Made by a program: the position numbers and the translations under genes. This document shows positions 7,169-13,608 of a DNA stretch of 18,272 bases, piece by piece. The stretch spans positions 1-18,272 of the forward strand of contig JAJYBE010000016.1 of the NCBI GenBank assembly GCA_021779205.1, in the 5' to 3' direction. The stretch comes from a bacterium. Its GTDB lineage: Bacteria > Patescibacteriota > Minisyncoccia > Moranbacterales > UBA2206. Below the pieces are notes generated by a model that worked only from the letters and a program-made list of their open reading frames with translations, was not told where the DNA came from and did not search any database. The first letter of the stretch is position 1, and every line of letters begins with the position of its first letter.

Positions 7169-8104
7169 TCATTTTTTTCTTTTTGAATGAAATGCTCGGT
7201 GTATTTCTTTTAGTCGCTTGTTGGTAACATGGGTATAAACTTGGGTGGTTGTGATGGATGAGTGTCCAAGCATCGCTTGCACACTACGAATATCCGCTCC
7301 ATTAGCAAGTAGGTCTGTGGCAAAAGAATGTCTTAGTGTATGCGGATGAACATCTTTTACTATTCCAGCCTTAATAGCATAATGTTTAACAATTCTTTGT
7401 ATCGTTCGAGGTGTTAATCTCAAGTTATCCACAGCTTTTTCACTAGTTTTTTTCTTAAGATTGGTCAAGCCAGTAGCGTCTCTTATAAAAAGTGCTTGAT
7501 CAAAATCAGTTCTTTTATCTAGATAATTTTTAATAGCAATGGCTGCATCATCGGAAATAAATACTATGCGTATTTTATCTCCTTTTCCGCGCACGCTTAA
7601 CTCGCGTGATTTTAAGTCTATTTTTTCCTTATTGATATTTACCAGCTCGGAAACGCGAAGACCGGCGGAAAATAGTAATTCCAATATTGCTAAATCGCGT
7701 AACGATCTGATATCTTTTCCATTTGCCTTAGCTAAAATCCGTTCAACTTCTTCAATTGTTAAAAATTCCACTTCACGCGATTCGTTTTTACTAATTTCAA
7801 TTTTTTCCGCTTGCAATGAAGAAATATCTTTTTTGGCTAAAAATTTTAAAAAACTACGTATGGCGATAACATAAAAACTTTGGGTAACTCTTTTTAGTTT
7901 CCCCCCATCTTTAGTTTCATGGCGATTAAGATAGATTCTGAAATTTCCGATGAGTTCGGCTGTGATTTGTTCCGGAGTATCTATTTTTGCCCAATCTAAA
8001 AAGCGATCAAGGTAGTGATCATAATTTTCAATGGTTTTTTGTGAGCGACCCCGTTCAATTTCCATATATTCCAAAAAGCGGGTCTTCAATTTTCTGATTT
8101 GCAT
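7169..8104 (-). CDS. xerC: Xer-type tyrosine recombinase
   Basis: The 311-residue protein has an N-terminal SAM-like core-binding domain (about residues 1-100) and a catalytic tyrosine-recombinase domain. The catalytic set is complete: Arg in SAGLRVSEL, Lys in RGKGDKIRI, HTLRH, and GHSSITTTQVYTH carrying the final His and the nucleophilic Tyr. Length and motifs match the XerC/XerD family, which resolves chromosome dimers at dif; whether it is the C-, D- or single-recombinase type cannot be told. It runs head-on to two tRNA genes, ending 18 bases from the second. No copy of the tRNA 3' end (an attB-like repeat) was found in the window, so a chromosomal role is preferred over a mobile-element integrase. 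The stop codon is TGA. Confidence 0.9.
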   Translation of the reverse strand: MQIRKLKTRFLEYMEIERGRSQKTIENYDHYLDRFLDWAKIDTPEQITAELIGNFRIYLNRHETKDGGKLKRVTQSFYVIAIRSFLKFLAKKDISSLQAEKIEISKNESREVEFLTIEEVERILAKANGKDIRSLRDLAILELLFSAGLRVSELVNINKEKIDLKSRELSVRGKGDKIRIVFISDDAAIAIKNYLDKRTDFDQALFIRDATGLTNLKKKTSEKAVDNLRLTPRTIQRIVKHYAIKAGIVKDVHPHTLRHSFATDLLANGADIRSVQAMLGHSSITTTQVYTHVTNKRLKEIHRAFHSKRKK

Positions 8105-8110
8105 ATTTTT

Positions 8111-8137
8111 ATTTTATACTAAAAATGCAATTGACAA
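8111..8137 (-). promoter_or_regulatory. Possible promoter of the Xer gene, leaderless type
   Basis: On the minus strand, TAAAAT (8116-8111) lies exactly six bases before the ATG at 8104, so the first transcribed base would be the A of ATG. A TTGTCA (8137-8132) lies 15 bases upstream, a short spacer. It overlaps the -35 of the divergent promoter on the plus strand. Confidence 0.35.
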
Positions 8138-8159
8138 AAATACTAAAATAGCCTATACT
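8131..8159 (+). promoter_or_regulatory. Strong sigma-70-type promoter of the LysM-CHAP gene
   Basis: TTGACA (8131-8136, perfect -35) and TATACT (8154-8159, one mismatch to TATAAT) are separated by exactly 17 bases. The predicted start is near 8165. This leaves a leader of about 180 bases before the first ATG of the hydrolase gene. Confidence 0.75.
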
Positions 8160-8164
8160 ATTTT

Positions 8165-8326
8165 TCAGATAAAAATTAAGGTTTTAGTTTTGAGATTTAA
8201 TCGATTTAGCGAATAAGAAAGGGTTAAATTCTCACTAAAACCACCTGAAAGGTTAATTGTATTAGTAATCTAATTCAAAAAACACAGAGCACTTTTTTTT
8301 GTCGGAAAAATCTAAAAAATATAGTT
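8165..8326 (+). promoter_or_regulatory. Structured 5' leader RNA, candidate riboswitch or attenuator
   Basis: The leader folds into a long hairpin. GGTTTTAG (8180-8187) pairs with CTAAAACC (8235-8242). After a 3-base bulge, TGAGA (8191-8195) pairs with TCTCA (8230-8234). Then TTTAA (8196-8200) pairs with TTAAA (8224-8228), with one T bulged: 18 pairs in all. The 23-base tip contains a possible TCG/CGA mini-stem and the purine-rich GAATAAGAAAGGG. Two small hairpins follow: ACC/GGT at 8243-8253 and ATTAG/CTAAT at 8261-8274. The next element is the terminator-like hairpin over the start codon. I compared it by eye with remembered c-di-AMP (ydaO), TPP, c-di-GMP, purine and T-box consensus elements and saw no match. 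The regulatory role is inference. Confidence 0.5.
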
Positions 8327-8366
8327 ACCACGACTCATCGAGCGCAAATGAGAGTGGTTTTTTTTA
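8327..8366 (+). terminator. Terminator-like hairpin overlapping the first ATG of the LysM-CHAP gene
   Basis: ACCAC (8327-8331) pairs with GTGGT (8354-8358), and CTCAT (8334-8338) with ATGAG (8348-8352). A small GA/A internal loop separates the two stems and the loop has nine bases. A run of eight T (8358-8365) follows at once. This is the classic intrinsic-terminator layout. The ATG at 8348 lies in the 3' arm, so the hairpin could stop transcription, hide the start codon, or both. Confidence 0.65.
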
Positions 8367-9451
8367 TAAAAAAACATCGTACAATAAAAATCTTGCATAT
8401 CTTTAGAAATTATGCTTCTTTTATTGTTGTTATTTCTTGTTCTGTGCTTGTTTCAGCTACAAATCTTTCAGCTGGACGCGGATCAGGCGGTTTTTTGTTT
8501 GGCTATTTTGAAAATAGTGATGATTATTCCAATCCGTTGAAAAATAAAATATTTTTAAATTCAAACAAGAGAACTTCTTTGGCGTTAGCACCTCTCGCTG
8601 AAGCTAAAACTGTTCCCGATCCGTCACTTATGAATAGCAATAAGGATTCTTCCGATCCATTGCCAATGGATGGAAAGGCGTTTGCATCGGTAAACAGCCC
8701 CGTATTAAAAGATCCGGAAGTTGATGGTGGCGTTGCTATCTATGAAGTAAAACAAGGTGATACGGTAAGCTCAATAGCTGCAACAAATCATATCAGTGTG
8801 AATACAATTCTTTGGGCCAATGCACTGGATAATGTTGATTCGATTATGCCGGGAGATAAATTATTTATCCTACCTCTTTCCGGACTTTCTTACACTATAA
8901 AGAAAGGGGATGATATCGATAGTGTTGCCAAGCAATTTAAGGCTGATAAAGATAAGATAATTGCCTTTAATTCGCTTCATGCCGATGGAAAATTAAAAGA
9001 AGGTCAGGAAATTATTATTCCTGACGGACAAAAAGATATGCCAGCGCCAAAACCAATAAACAATAGCGGACTAAATATTGCTACTCGTCCATATGAAGCA
9101 TTTGATTCGACTGGAAAAATGCTTGACGGGAATGGAGGAGATAGCCATCGTTTTCCTTATGGCTATTGCACTTGGTATGTTGCTCAAAGAGTAAGCGTTC
9201 CATGGTCTGGTAATGCTGGAACATGGCTTTATCATGCCAAAGCAGCTGGATATGCAACAGGAAGAGCGCCAAGAGTCGGCTCCATTATGGTTACTTCGGA
9301 ATCTTGGTGGGGACATGTCGCTTATGTGGAAAGCGTAAGAGGAGGAGAGTTTACGGTTTCCGAAATGAACTATAAGGCTTGGGGTAAGAAAGATTTCAGA
9401 ACGGTTGATGCGAGTAGTCGTGTAATCAAAGGTTTTATCTATTCAAAATAA
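8348..9451 (+). CDS. Secreted LysM-CHAP peptidoglycan hydrolase
   Basis: The protein probably cleaves peptidoglycan outside the membrane. An N-terminal hydrophobic segment (about residues 23-42, YASFIVVISCSVLVSATNLS) acts as signal or anchor and is followed by a disordered linker. LysM 1 is at about residues 135-180 (YEVKQGDTVSSIA…ILWANAL) and LysM 2 at about 182-230 (YTIKKGDDIDSVA). A C-terminal CHAP domain covers about 262-366, with the catalytic Cys274 in FPYGYCTWYVA and His323 in WGHVAYVE. The 367-residue frame opens at ATG 8348, inside a terminator-like hairpin. If that hairpin works as a terminator, a downstream start such as TTG at 8393 (giving HIFRNYASFIVV…, still a complete signal segment) is an alternative. 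CHAP enzymes are amidases or endopeptidases; the specificity is not visible. The gene converges with uvrD across a 27-base AT-only gap. Confidence 0.9.
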   Translation: MRVVFFIKKHRTIKILHIFRNYASFIVVISCSVLVSATNLSAGRGSGGFLFGYFENSDDYSNPLKNKIFLNSNKRTSLALAPLAEAKTVPDPSLMNSNKDSSDPLPMDGKAFASVNSPVLKDPEVDGGVAIYEVKQGDTVSSIAATNHISVNTILWANALDNVDSIMPGDKLFILPLSGLSYTIKKGDDIDSVAKQFKADKDKIIAFNSLHADGKLKEGQEIIIPDGQKDMPAPKPINNSGLNIATRPYEAFDSTGKMLDGNGGDSHRFPYGYCTWYVAQRVSVPWSGNAGTWLYHAKAAGYATGRAPRVGSIMVTSESWWGHVAYVESVRGGEFTVSEMNYKAWGKKDFRTVDASSRVIKGFIYSK

Positions 9452-9478
9452 AAAAATATTATTTTTTTATTAAACTTT

Positions 9479-11659
9479 TTATTTTAGTATTTTTATCGGA
9501 GCAAGTGAGGCCGAAAGCTTTTTTAGCCCAAAAGTTTTGAAAGCTACTGTAATAGTGTCTCCACTGGAAGATATGATTAGGCCTTCTCCAAATTCCGAAT
9601 GTTGAATACGAGTTCCATCTTTGTAGGTGTTTTTTAGTTGCCTTGATTGGCTGGTTGATTGATGATCGTTTTTTGTTTTTTTTGGTAGTAAGTTTGTTGG
9701 CAAGATATTGAGATATTCCAACAATTCATCAGGAACATCATTAATAAATCGTGATGGCGGATTGGCTTGACTTGATCCAAAAATAGTTCTGGTTCTTGCG
9801 AATATCAGGTAAACCCTTTGTTTTGCGCGAGTAATTCCCACATACATTAATCGTCGCTCCTCCTCCATTTCTGATTCAGAAAGCATACTGCGCGAGTGGG
9901 GCAAGATTCCTTCTTCGAGCCCGACAATAAAAACATATTTAAATTCCAGTCCTTTTGCGCTGTGCAGAGTCATTAAATGCACAGCTTTTTTTGATTGATC
10001 AATATCATCGGTGTCGGAAACAAGCGCTACTTCTTCAAGAAATAAGGTTAACCCCGCGCCATTTTCAAATTCATTATATTTTTTTGCTACCGTAAGCAAT
10101 TCTTTTATGTTCTCAAAACGCATATAGCCCTCATCTGTTCCGTCTAATGTATGTGTTTTGTAGCCACTTTTTTCAAATATTTTTTGAATAAGCGCAGTTA
10201 GATTTATTTTGCTTTTTTGTTGGTTCATTTCTTCAATAAAGTTGCAAAAAGTAAAAATAGCGTCTATTTTGTTTTCTTTTAGTGTAAAAGATATTTGTTG
10301 GTTATTATTTTTTCTGTTAAAAAAAGTTTTTCCAAAATCAAGCGGAGTCATATTTCTTTCTTTAGATAGGGCGAGCCATTTTTCAAAAGTTTTTTCTCCA
10401 ATTCCGCGCTTTGGCTCGTTGATTATTCTTTCCAGTGAAATTTCATCCATATGATTTTCTATCAAACGCAAGTAGGCGATTAAATCCTTAATTTCTTTTC
10501 GTTGATAAAATTTCAGGCCACCGATAATACGATAGGGCAAGGAATTCGAAATTAAAACTTCTTCGATTATGCGCGATTGAGCATTGGTTCTATATAAAAC
10601 AACTATTTCGTTCAGATCTATTTTTTTATCAAGCAGTTTTATTATTTCATTGGCAATAAATTGCGCTTCGCTTTTTTCGTCTTCTGCTTCATAAGCCAAA
10701 AGAAGTTCGCCTTTTTTGTTTTCCGTCCAAATCTTTTTATCTTTTCGTTTAGTGTTTTTTGAAATTACTCCATAAGCGGCATCTAATATTTGTTGGGTCG
10801 ATCGATAGTTTTGTTCTAATTTTATTACTTTTGTTTCCGGATAATCTTTTTCAAAATCTAAAATATTTTGAATGTTTGCTCCGCGCCAAGAATAAATCCC
10901 TTGCCAGTCATCTCCCACAACGCAAATATTTTTGTGCTTTTCAGCCAACATTTTTATCAGGATATATTGTGCATGGTTGGTGTCTTGATATTCGTCCACC
11001 ATAATGTAGTGAAATTTTTTTTGATATTTTTCTAATATTTCAGGAAAATTTCGGAATATTTTTATTAAAAGCATTAAAATATCATCAAAATCTAAGGCGT
11101 TATTGGTTTTTAATTTTTGTTCATAACTTGTGTATATTTTTGAAATAATTTCTTCCCAGTAACCGCGAGTATTTTTTTTAAACATTTCAGCATCAATTAG
11201 TTCATTTTTTGCCTTTGATATTGTTCCCAGGACAGCTTGCGGACGAAACTGTGCAACATCAATGCCAAATTCTTTCATGATTTTTTTAATTAAAGATTGT
11301 TGGTCTTGGGTATCAAAAATGTTGAAATTGTTTTTGTATCCGATTTTTTCAATTTCAGAGCGTAAAATTTTAGCACAAATGGAATGAAAGGTTCCAACTG
11401 GCGGAATATCGCCATGAAAGTTATTTTCTATGAGCAACTGAGAAACGCGATCCCTCATTTCTTTTGCGGCTTTATTTGTAAAAGTAACTGCCAGAATTTG
11501 CCAGGAAGGAGTGTTTTTTTTGCAAATCAAATAGGCGATGCGAAAAGTCAATACTCGCGTTTTTCCCGATCCGGCACCGGCAATAACCAAAACCGGTCCT
11601 TCAATCGTTTCCACTGCCTCTTTTTGAGAAGAATTCAAATTTTCCAAAAGATTAGTCAT
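9479..11659 (-). CDS. pcrA: ATP-dependent 3'-5' DNA helicase UvrD/PcrA
   Basis: This superfamily 1A helicase unwinds DNA in nucleotide-excision and mismatch repair and clears replication or transcription conflicts. All motifs are present. From the N-terminus they are the Q-motif LNSSQKEAV, Walker A AGAGSGKT (residues 27-34), Ia TFTNKAAKEM, II VDEYQDTN, III GDDWQGIYSWRGA (GDDDQSIYSWRGA is the usual form), IV EQNYRSTQ, V LHSAKGLEF and VI RLMYVGITRAK. The C-terminus keeps the Tudor-like tail (RIQHSEFGEGLI…VAFKTFGLKKL). The frame could open at TTG 11677, but ATG 11659 is preferred. It gives MTNLLENLNSSQKEA (726 residues), as in homologs, and the predicted promoter places its transcript start exactly there. 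Confidence 0.95.
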   Translation of the reverse strand: MTNLLENLNSSQKEAVETIEGPVLVIAGAGSGKTRVLTFRIAYLICKKNTPSWQILAVTFTNKAAKEMRDRVSQLLIENNFHGDIPPVGTFHSICAKILRSEIEKIGYKNNFNIFDTQDQQSLIKKIMKEFGIDVAQFRPQAVLGTISKAKNELIDAEMFKKNTRGYWEEIISKIYTSYEQKLKTNNALDFDDILMLLIKIFRNFPEILEKYQKKFHYIMVDEYQDTNHAQYILIKMLAEKHKNICVVGDDWQGIYSWRGANIQNILDFEKDYPETKVIKLEQNYRSTQQILDAAYGVISKNTKRKDKKIWTENKKGELLLAYEAEDEKSEAQFIANEIIKLLDKKIDLNEIVVLYRTNAQSRIIEEVLISNSLPYRIIGGLKFYQRKEIKDLIAYLRLIENHMDEISLERIINEPKRGIGEKTFEKWLALSKERNMTPLDFGKTFFNRKNNNQQISFTLKENKIDAIFTFCNFIEEMNQQKSKINLTALIQKIFEKSGYKTHTLDGTDEGYMRFENIKELLTVAKKYNEFENGAGLTLFLEEVALVSDTDDIDQSKKAVHLMTLHSAKGLEFKYVFIVGLEEGILPHSRSMLSESEMEEERRLMYVGITRAKQRVYLIFARTRTIFGSSQANPPSRFINDVPDELLEYLNILPTNLLPKKTKNDHQSTSQSRQLKNTYKDGTRIQHSEFGEGLIISSSGDTITVAFKTFGLKKLSASLAPIKILK

Positions 11660-11665
11660 AAAAGT

Positions 11666-11674
11666 ATTGTAGCA
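11666..11674 (-). promoter_or_regulatory. Extended -10 promoter giving a leaderless helicase mRNA
   Basis: The minus strand reads TGCTACAAT (11674-11666), an extended -10 element with five of six matches to TATAAT. It is followed by six bases (ACTTTT) and then the ATG at 11659. With normal spacing, the transcript starts on the A of the start codon. No good -35 is seen at 16-18 bases upstream, which is tolerated by extended -10 promoters. Confidence 0.5.
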
Positions 11675-11701
11675 CAAAAACCAAAAAATAATCCCAAAAA
11701 A

Positions 11702-11730
11702 TGGACAAGCATAAAAATTCGTGCTATAAT
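11702..11730 (+). promoter_or_regulatory. Strong promoter of the coiled-coil locus
   Basis: TGGACA (11702-11707, one mismatch) and TATAAT (11725-11730, perfect, preceded by TG in the extended position) are separated by 17 bases. Transcription should start near 11737. It is divergent from the helicase promoter, 28 bases away. Confidence 0.75.
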
Positions 11731-11766
11731 GGACATAGTCATTTAAAAAGATGGGTGAAAATTTCT

Positions 11767-11814
11767 GTCTTTTTGTCTTTTTGTCTTTTTGTCTTTTTGT
11801 CTTTTTGTTTTTTT
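11767..11814 (+). repeat. 8-bp tandem repeat (GTCTTTTT, five exact copies plus one degenerate)
   Basis: Five exact GTCTTTTT units occupy 11767-11806, and a sixth copy with C changed to T follows at 11807-11814. The array is inside the predicted 5' leader of the coiled-coil gene. It is also wholly inside a 21-codon frame (ATG at 11751, TAA at 11814-11816) coding a Phe/Leu-rich peptide. Because the unit is not a multiple of three, any copy change alters that frame. Such arrays are prone to slipped-strand copy changes. Confidence 0.9.
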
Positions 11815-11834
11815 AATTTGTTAAAATAAAAAAT

Positions 11835-11857
11835 ATGAAATTCGGCGAAAAAATTGC
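11835..11857 (+). repeat. 23-bp direct repeat, copy 1 (gene start)
   Basis: The first 23 bases of the coiled-coil gene (ATGAAATTCGGCG then AAAAAATTGC) recur exactly at 13071-13093. The ten bases AAATAAAAAA precede the start in both copies, with a single differing base just before ATG. Confidence 0.95.
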
Positions 11858-11924
11858 GAAAGGGGTTGAAACAATAAAAAAGAGTGCGCAAGAGTTGCGC
11901 AAAGCATTTTCAGAGAAGTTTTAA
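11835..11924 (+). pseudogene. N-terminal fragment of the coiled-coil gene, cut by an in-frame TAA
   Basis: ATG at 11835 opens a frame of 29 codons (MKFGEKIAKGVETIKKSAQE, then LRKAFSEKF) that ends at TAA 11922-11924. The same frame continues without another stop through NAKKELAEKVLGAKSPED into the long frame below. The amphipathic Lys/Glu/Ala composition is the same on both sides, so a single nonsense change (for example AAA to TAA) in one original gene is the simplest reading. The ATG has the AATAAAAAAT context seen before other genes here. If this is the real gene start, the product is a 29-residue peptide unless translation restarts downstream. Confidence 0.55.
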
Positions 11925-11951
11925 AATGCAAAAAAAGAACTGGCTGAGAAA

Positions 11952-13061
11952 GTGTTGGGTGCTAAATCGCCGGAAGATATGATTGCGCTAGGCAAAAAAC
12001 TGCAAGAGCAAGGCGAAGCATTGAAAACAAAAGAAGCTGAAGTTAAACAAGAAGAATTAAGAGAAGATCATGACGAAGCACTGGAAATGAACGACGCTTT
12101 TGATAAAGACAAAGCTCACGGAGAAGCGCTGGAAATGAACGCGGAATTCAATAAAGACAAAGATCATGAGGAAGCATTGGGAATAAATAAGGAAATTGAT
12201 GAAGCTAAAGCTGCAGGAATAAGGGTGCAAGAAAAAGCAAAGTTCGCTGAAGAAGCAAGACTATCGGCCGAAGCAGATAGGGCAGTGGCGGCCGAAGTAT
12301 TAAAAAAACTTCAAGGTAGTGATACAGCGCCCATGCCAGCAGAAAAAACTGAACCGATGAATACAGAATCAGTAGCAGAAGCATCCGTTGAGGATGCAAA
12401 AGATACTGACGAAACATTGATTGAAAAAATTGGAGCACCAGACAATGAAACTTTTAAAAAATACGGAAGCAAAATGCGTGAAGCGGCGGATGCGCTAGTC
12501 TCGCTTAAGGAAAAAATTATAGCTAATGACAAAAAGCTTAAGGATGAAAATCTTGAATTTAAATCAGCCGAATGGAAAATATTATGGGATGAAAATGAAG
12601 CCCTAAATGATCAACGAAATGAGTTGCTTAGTGATGCCACAAGAGGAAGCAAAGCAATAGATCTAGATCCCTATTTGCGTGAAAATGAAAGAGACGCGGA
12701 ATTAAAAAAATATCGAGAAACTGCGATGAGTGATCCTTACATTGTTCTACATATAGTAGAGTCTGGTAATTTGGGCTATACGCATCGAGAAAAAGAAGGA
12801 TTAGGAAAGATAAATGCAGAATTGCGGAGTAATCCTGAATTTATGTCAAGAGTTCTTGACAAATTATCGTCACGAGCCGCTGAAGGCTTTTGGGCGCATA
12901 CCCAAGGAGAAACAGCAAAAGACAAAAATCTCTATATCAAAGCTGTTAAAAAAAATCACTTAAACTACCAATGGGGAAAACCGGAATGGAAAAGTGATCC
13001 TAAAATTCAAAAAACCGCCCTTGAAAGCGGCCTAAGTTCGGCCTACCTCTATAAGAGCTAA
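11952..13061 (+). CDS. Coiled-coil, repeat-containing protein of unknown function
   Basis: I do not recognise a named family. The frame of 369 residues opens with GTG at 11952; an ATG at 11979 (residue 10) is another possible restart. No signal peptide or membrane segment is seen, so it is probably cytoplasmic. Residues 1-120 are Ala/Glu/Lys-rich helix, including three 16-residue repeats (40-87). Residues 121-155 are an acidic linker and 160-260 helical. Residues 325-369 (NLYIKAVKKNHLNYQWGKPE, then WKSDPKIQKTALESGLSSAY) loosely recall a DUF4116-type repeat. The original N-terminus seems to lie upstream at 11835, beyond an in-frame TAA, so this may be a decaying gene or one translated by restart. 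It has its own promoter and terminator and is flanked by a 23-bp direct repeat. Confidence 0.6.
   Translation: MLGAKSPEDMIALGKKLQEQGEALKTKEAEVKQEELREDHDEALEMNDAFDKDKAHGEALEMNAEFNKDKDHEEALGINKEIDEAKAAGIRVQEKAKFAEEARLSAEADRAVAAEVLKKLQGSDTAPMPAEKTEPMNTESVAEASVEDAKDTDETLIEKIGAPDNETFKKYGSKMREAADALVSLKEKIIANDKKLKDENLEFKSAEWKILWDENEALNDQRNELLSDATRGSKAIDLDPYLRENERDAELKKYRETAMSDPYIVLHIVESGNLGYTHREKEGLGKINAELRSNPEFMSRVLDKLSSRAAEGFWAHTQGETAKDKNLYIKAVKKNHLNYQWGKPEWKSDPKIQKTALESGLSSAYLYKS
12069..12212 (+). repeat. Three 48-bp (16-residue) coding repeats
   Basis: Codons 40-87 of the 369-residue frame hold three consecutive units: HDEALEMNDAFDKDKA, HGEALEMNAEFNKDKD and HEEALGINKEIDEAKA. The first two share 11 of 16 residues and the third is more diverged. 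Period 16 is not a heptad multiple, so this is an internal duplication rather than a plain coiled-coil rhythm. Confidence 0.8.
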
Positions 13062-13070
13062 ATAAAAAAA

Positions 13071-13093
13071 ATGAAATTCGGCGAAAAAATTGC
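13071..13093 (+). repeat. 23-bp direct repeat, copy 2 (orphan gene start MKFGEKIA-stop)
   Basis: This is an exact second copy of the gene-start sequence, ten bases after the stop of the coiled-coil gene. Here the frame reads MKFGEKIA and then meets TAA. It looks like the remnant start of a deleted tandem paralog. The repeat-to-repeat distance is 1236 bases. Confidence 0.95.
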
Positions 13094-13122
13094 TTAAGAT
13101 GAATCAATTTAATCTATCCAGC

Positions 13123-13160
13123 AAGAGCGGGTTTTGCAACCTGCTCTTTTAAATTTTTTC
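13123..13160 (+). terminator. Rho-independent terminator of the coiled-coil locus
   Basis: AAGAGCGGGTT (13123-13133) pairs with AACCTGCTCTT (13138-13148) in an 11-bp stem with one G:T pair and a TTGC loop. It is followed by a T-rich tail (TTTTAAATTTTTT). It closes the transcript from 11737. Confidence 0.8.
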
Positions 13161-13186
13161 TTTTTATCCGCCACGATCTTCAAAAC

Positions 13187-13215
13187 TTGCCAAAACATAA
13201 ACTTTGGTCTATTAT
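13187..13215 (+). promoter_or_regulatory. Promoter of rpsO
   Basis: TTGCCA (13187-13192) and TATTAT (13210-13215) are separated by 17 bases, each with one mismatch to consensus. The start is expected near 13222, giving a leader of about 66 bases. Confidence 0.65.
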
Positions 13216-13235
13216 TTATTCATAATTATTCATTA

Positions 13236-13277
13236 GCAAACAGCAGTTGACGCGACAATACGCAGCTTCTGTTTTGC
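13236..13277 (+). promoter_or_regulatory. Structured leader of rpsO
   Basis: GCAAACAG (13236-13243) pairs with CTGTTTTGC (13269-13277) with one bulged T. AG/CT then continues past a C:T mismatch, and an inner GCG/CGC hairpin (13252-13254 with 13261-13263) caps it. The structure ends ten bases before the ATG. S15 represses its own translation through leader structures in several bacteria, each with a different fold, so an S15 binding site is a reasonable inference. Confidence 0.45.
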
Positions 13278-13287
13278 CTTAAAGCAT

Positions 13288-13557
13288 ATGGCTCTCACAG
13301 GAAAGCAAAAGGAAAAAGTAACAAAAGAGGTTAAAAGGCATGATAAAGACACGGGATCACCAGAATATCAAATCGCTCTTTTTACCGAAACCATCAAAAA
13401 ATTAACCAGTCATCTCAAAAAAAATCCAAAAGATTTTCATTCTCGTCGTGGCCTACTTAAGATGGTTTCGAAAAGGAGAAGATTGCTGGATTATTTTAAG
13501 AAAACCAATGAGAAAGAGTATAAAGCTTTAATAAAAAAATTAGGTCTTAAAAACTAG
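13288..13557 (+). CDS. rpsO: 30S ribosomal protein S15
   Basis: The 89-residue protein has the standard S15 length and signatures: the early helix (KEKVTKEVKRHDKDTGSPEY), then QIALFTETIKKLTSHLKKNP, DFHSRRGLLKMVSKRRRLLD and a C-terminal YKALIKKLGL. S15 binds 16S rRNA helices 20-22 and starts assembly of the 30S platform. The gene has its own promoter, a structured leader and a terminator. In most bacteria pnp follows directly; here a NYN-domain gene lies between the two. Confidence 0.97.
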   Translation: MALTGKQKEKVTKEVKRHDKDTGSPEYQIALFTETIKKLTSHLKKNPKDFHSRRGLLKMVSKRRRLLDYFKKTNEKEYKALIKKLGLKN

Positions 13558-13562
13558 TTGCT

Positions 13563-13591
13563 AAAAACAAGGCCGGAATGGTCTTGTTTTT
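13563..13591 (+). terminator. Rho-independent terminator after rpsO
   Basis: AAAAACAAGGCC (13563-13574) pairs with GGTCTTGTTTTT (13580-13591) in a 12-bp stem with one G:T pair and loop GGAAT. The 3' arm itself ends in five T. It starts six bases after the rpsO stop codon. Confidence 0.85.
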
Positions 13592-13608
13592 ACTTTAATA
13601 AATAAAAT

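Noticed and set aside
8165..8326. c-di-AMP (ydaO) riboswitch upstream of the cell-wall hydrolase
   Set aside because: The gene type fits, but none of the conserved ydaO core strings that I remember can be found in the leader.
9452..9478. Bidirectional terminator between the LysM-CHAP and helicase genes
   Set aside because: Only an A/T-only pairing of homopolymer-like runs is possible, too weak to call.
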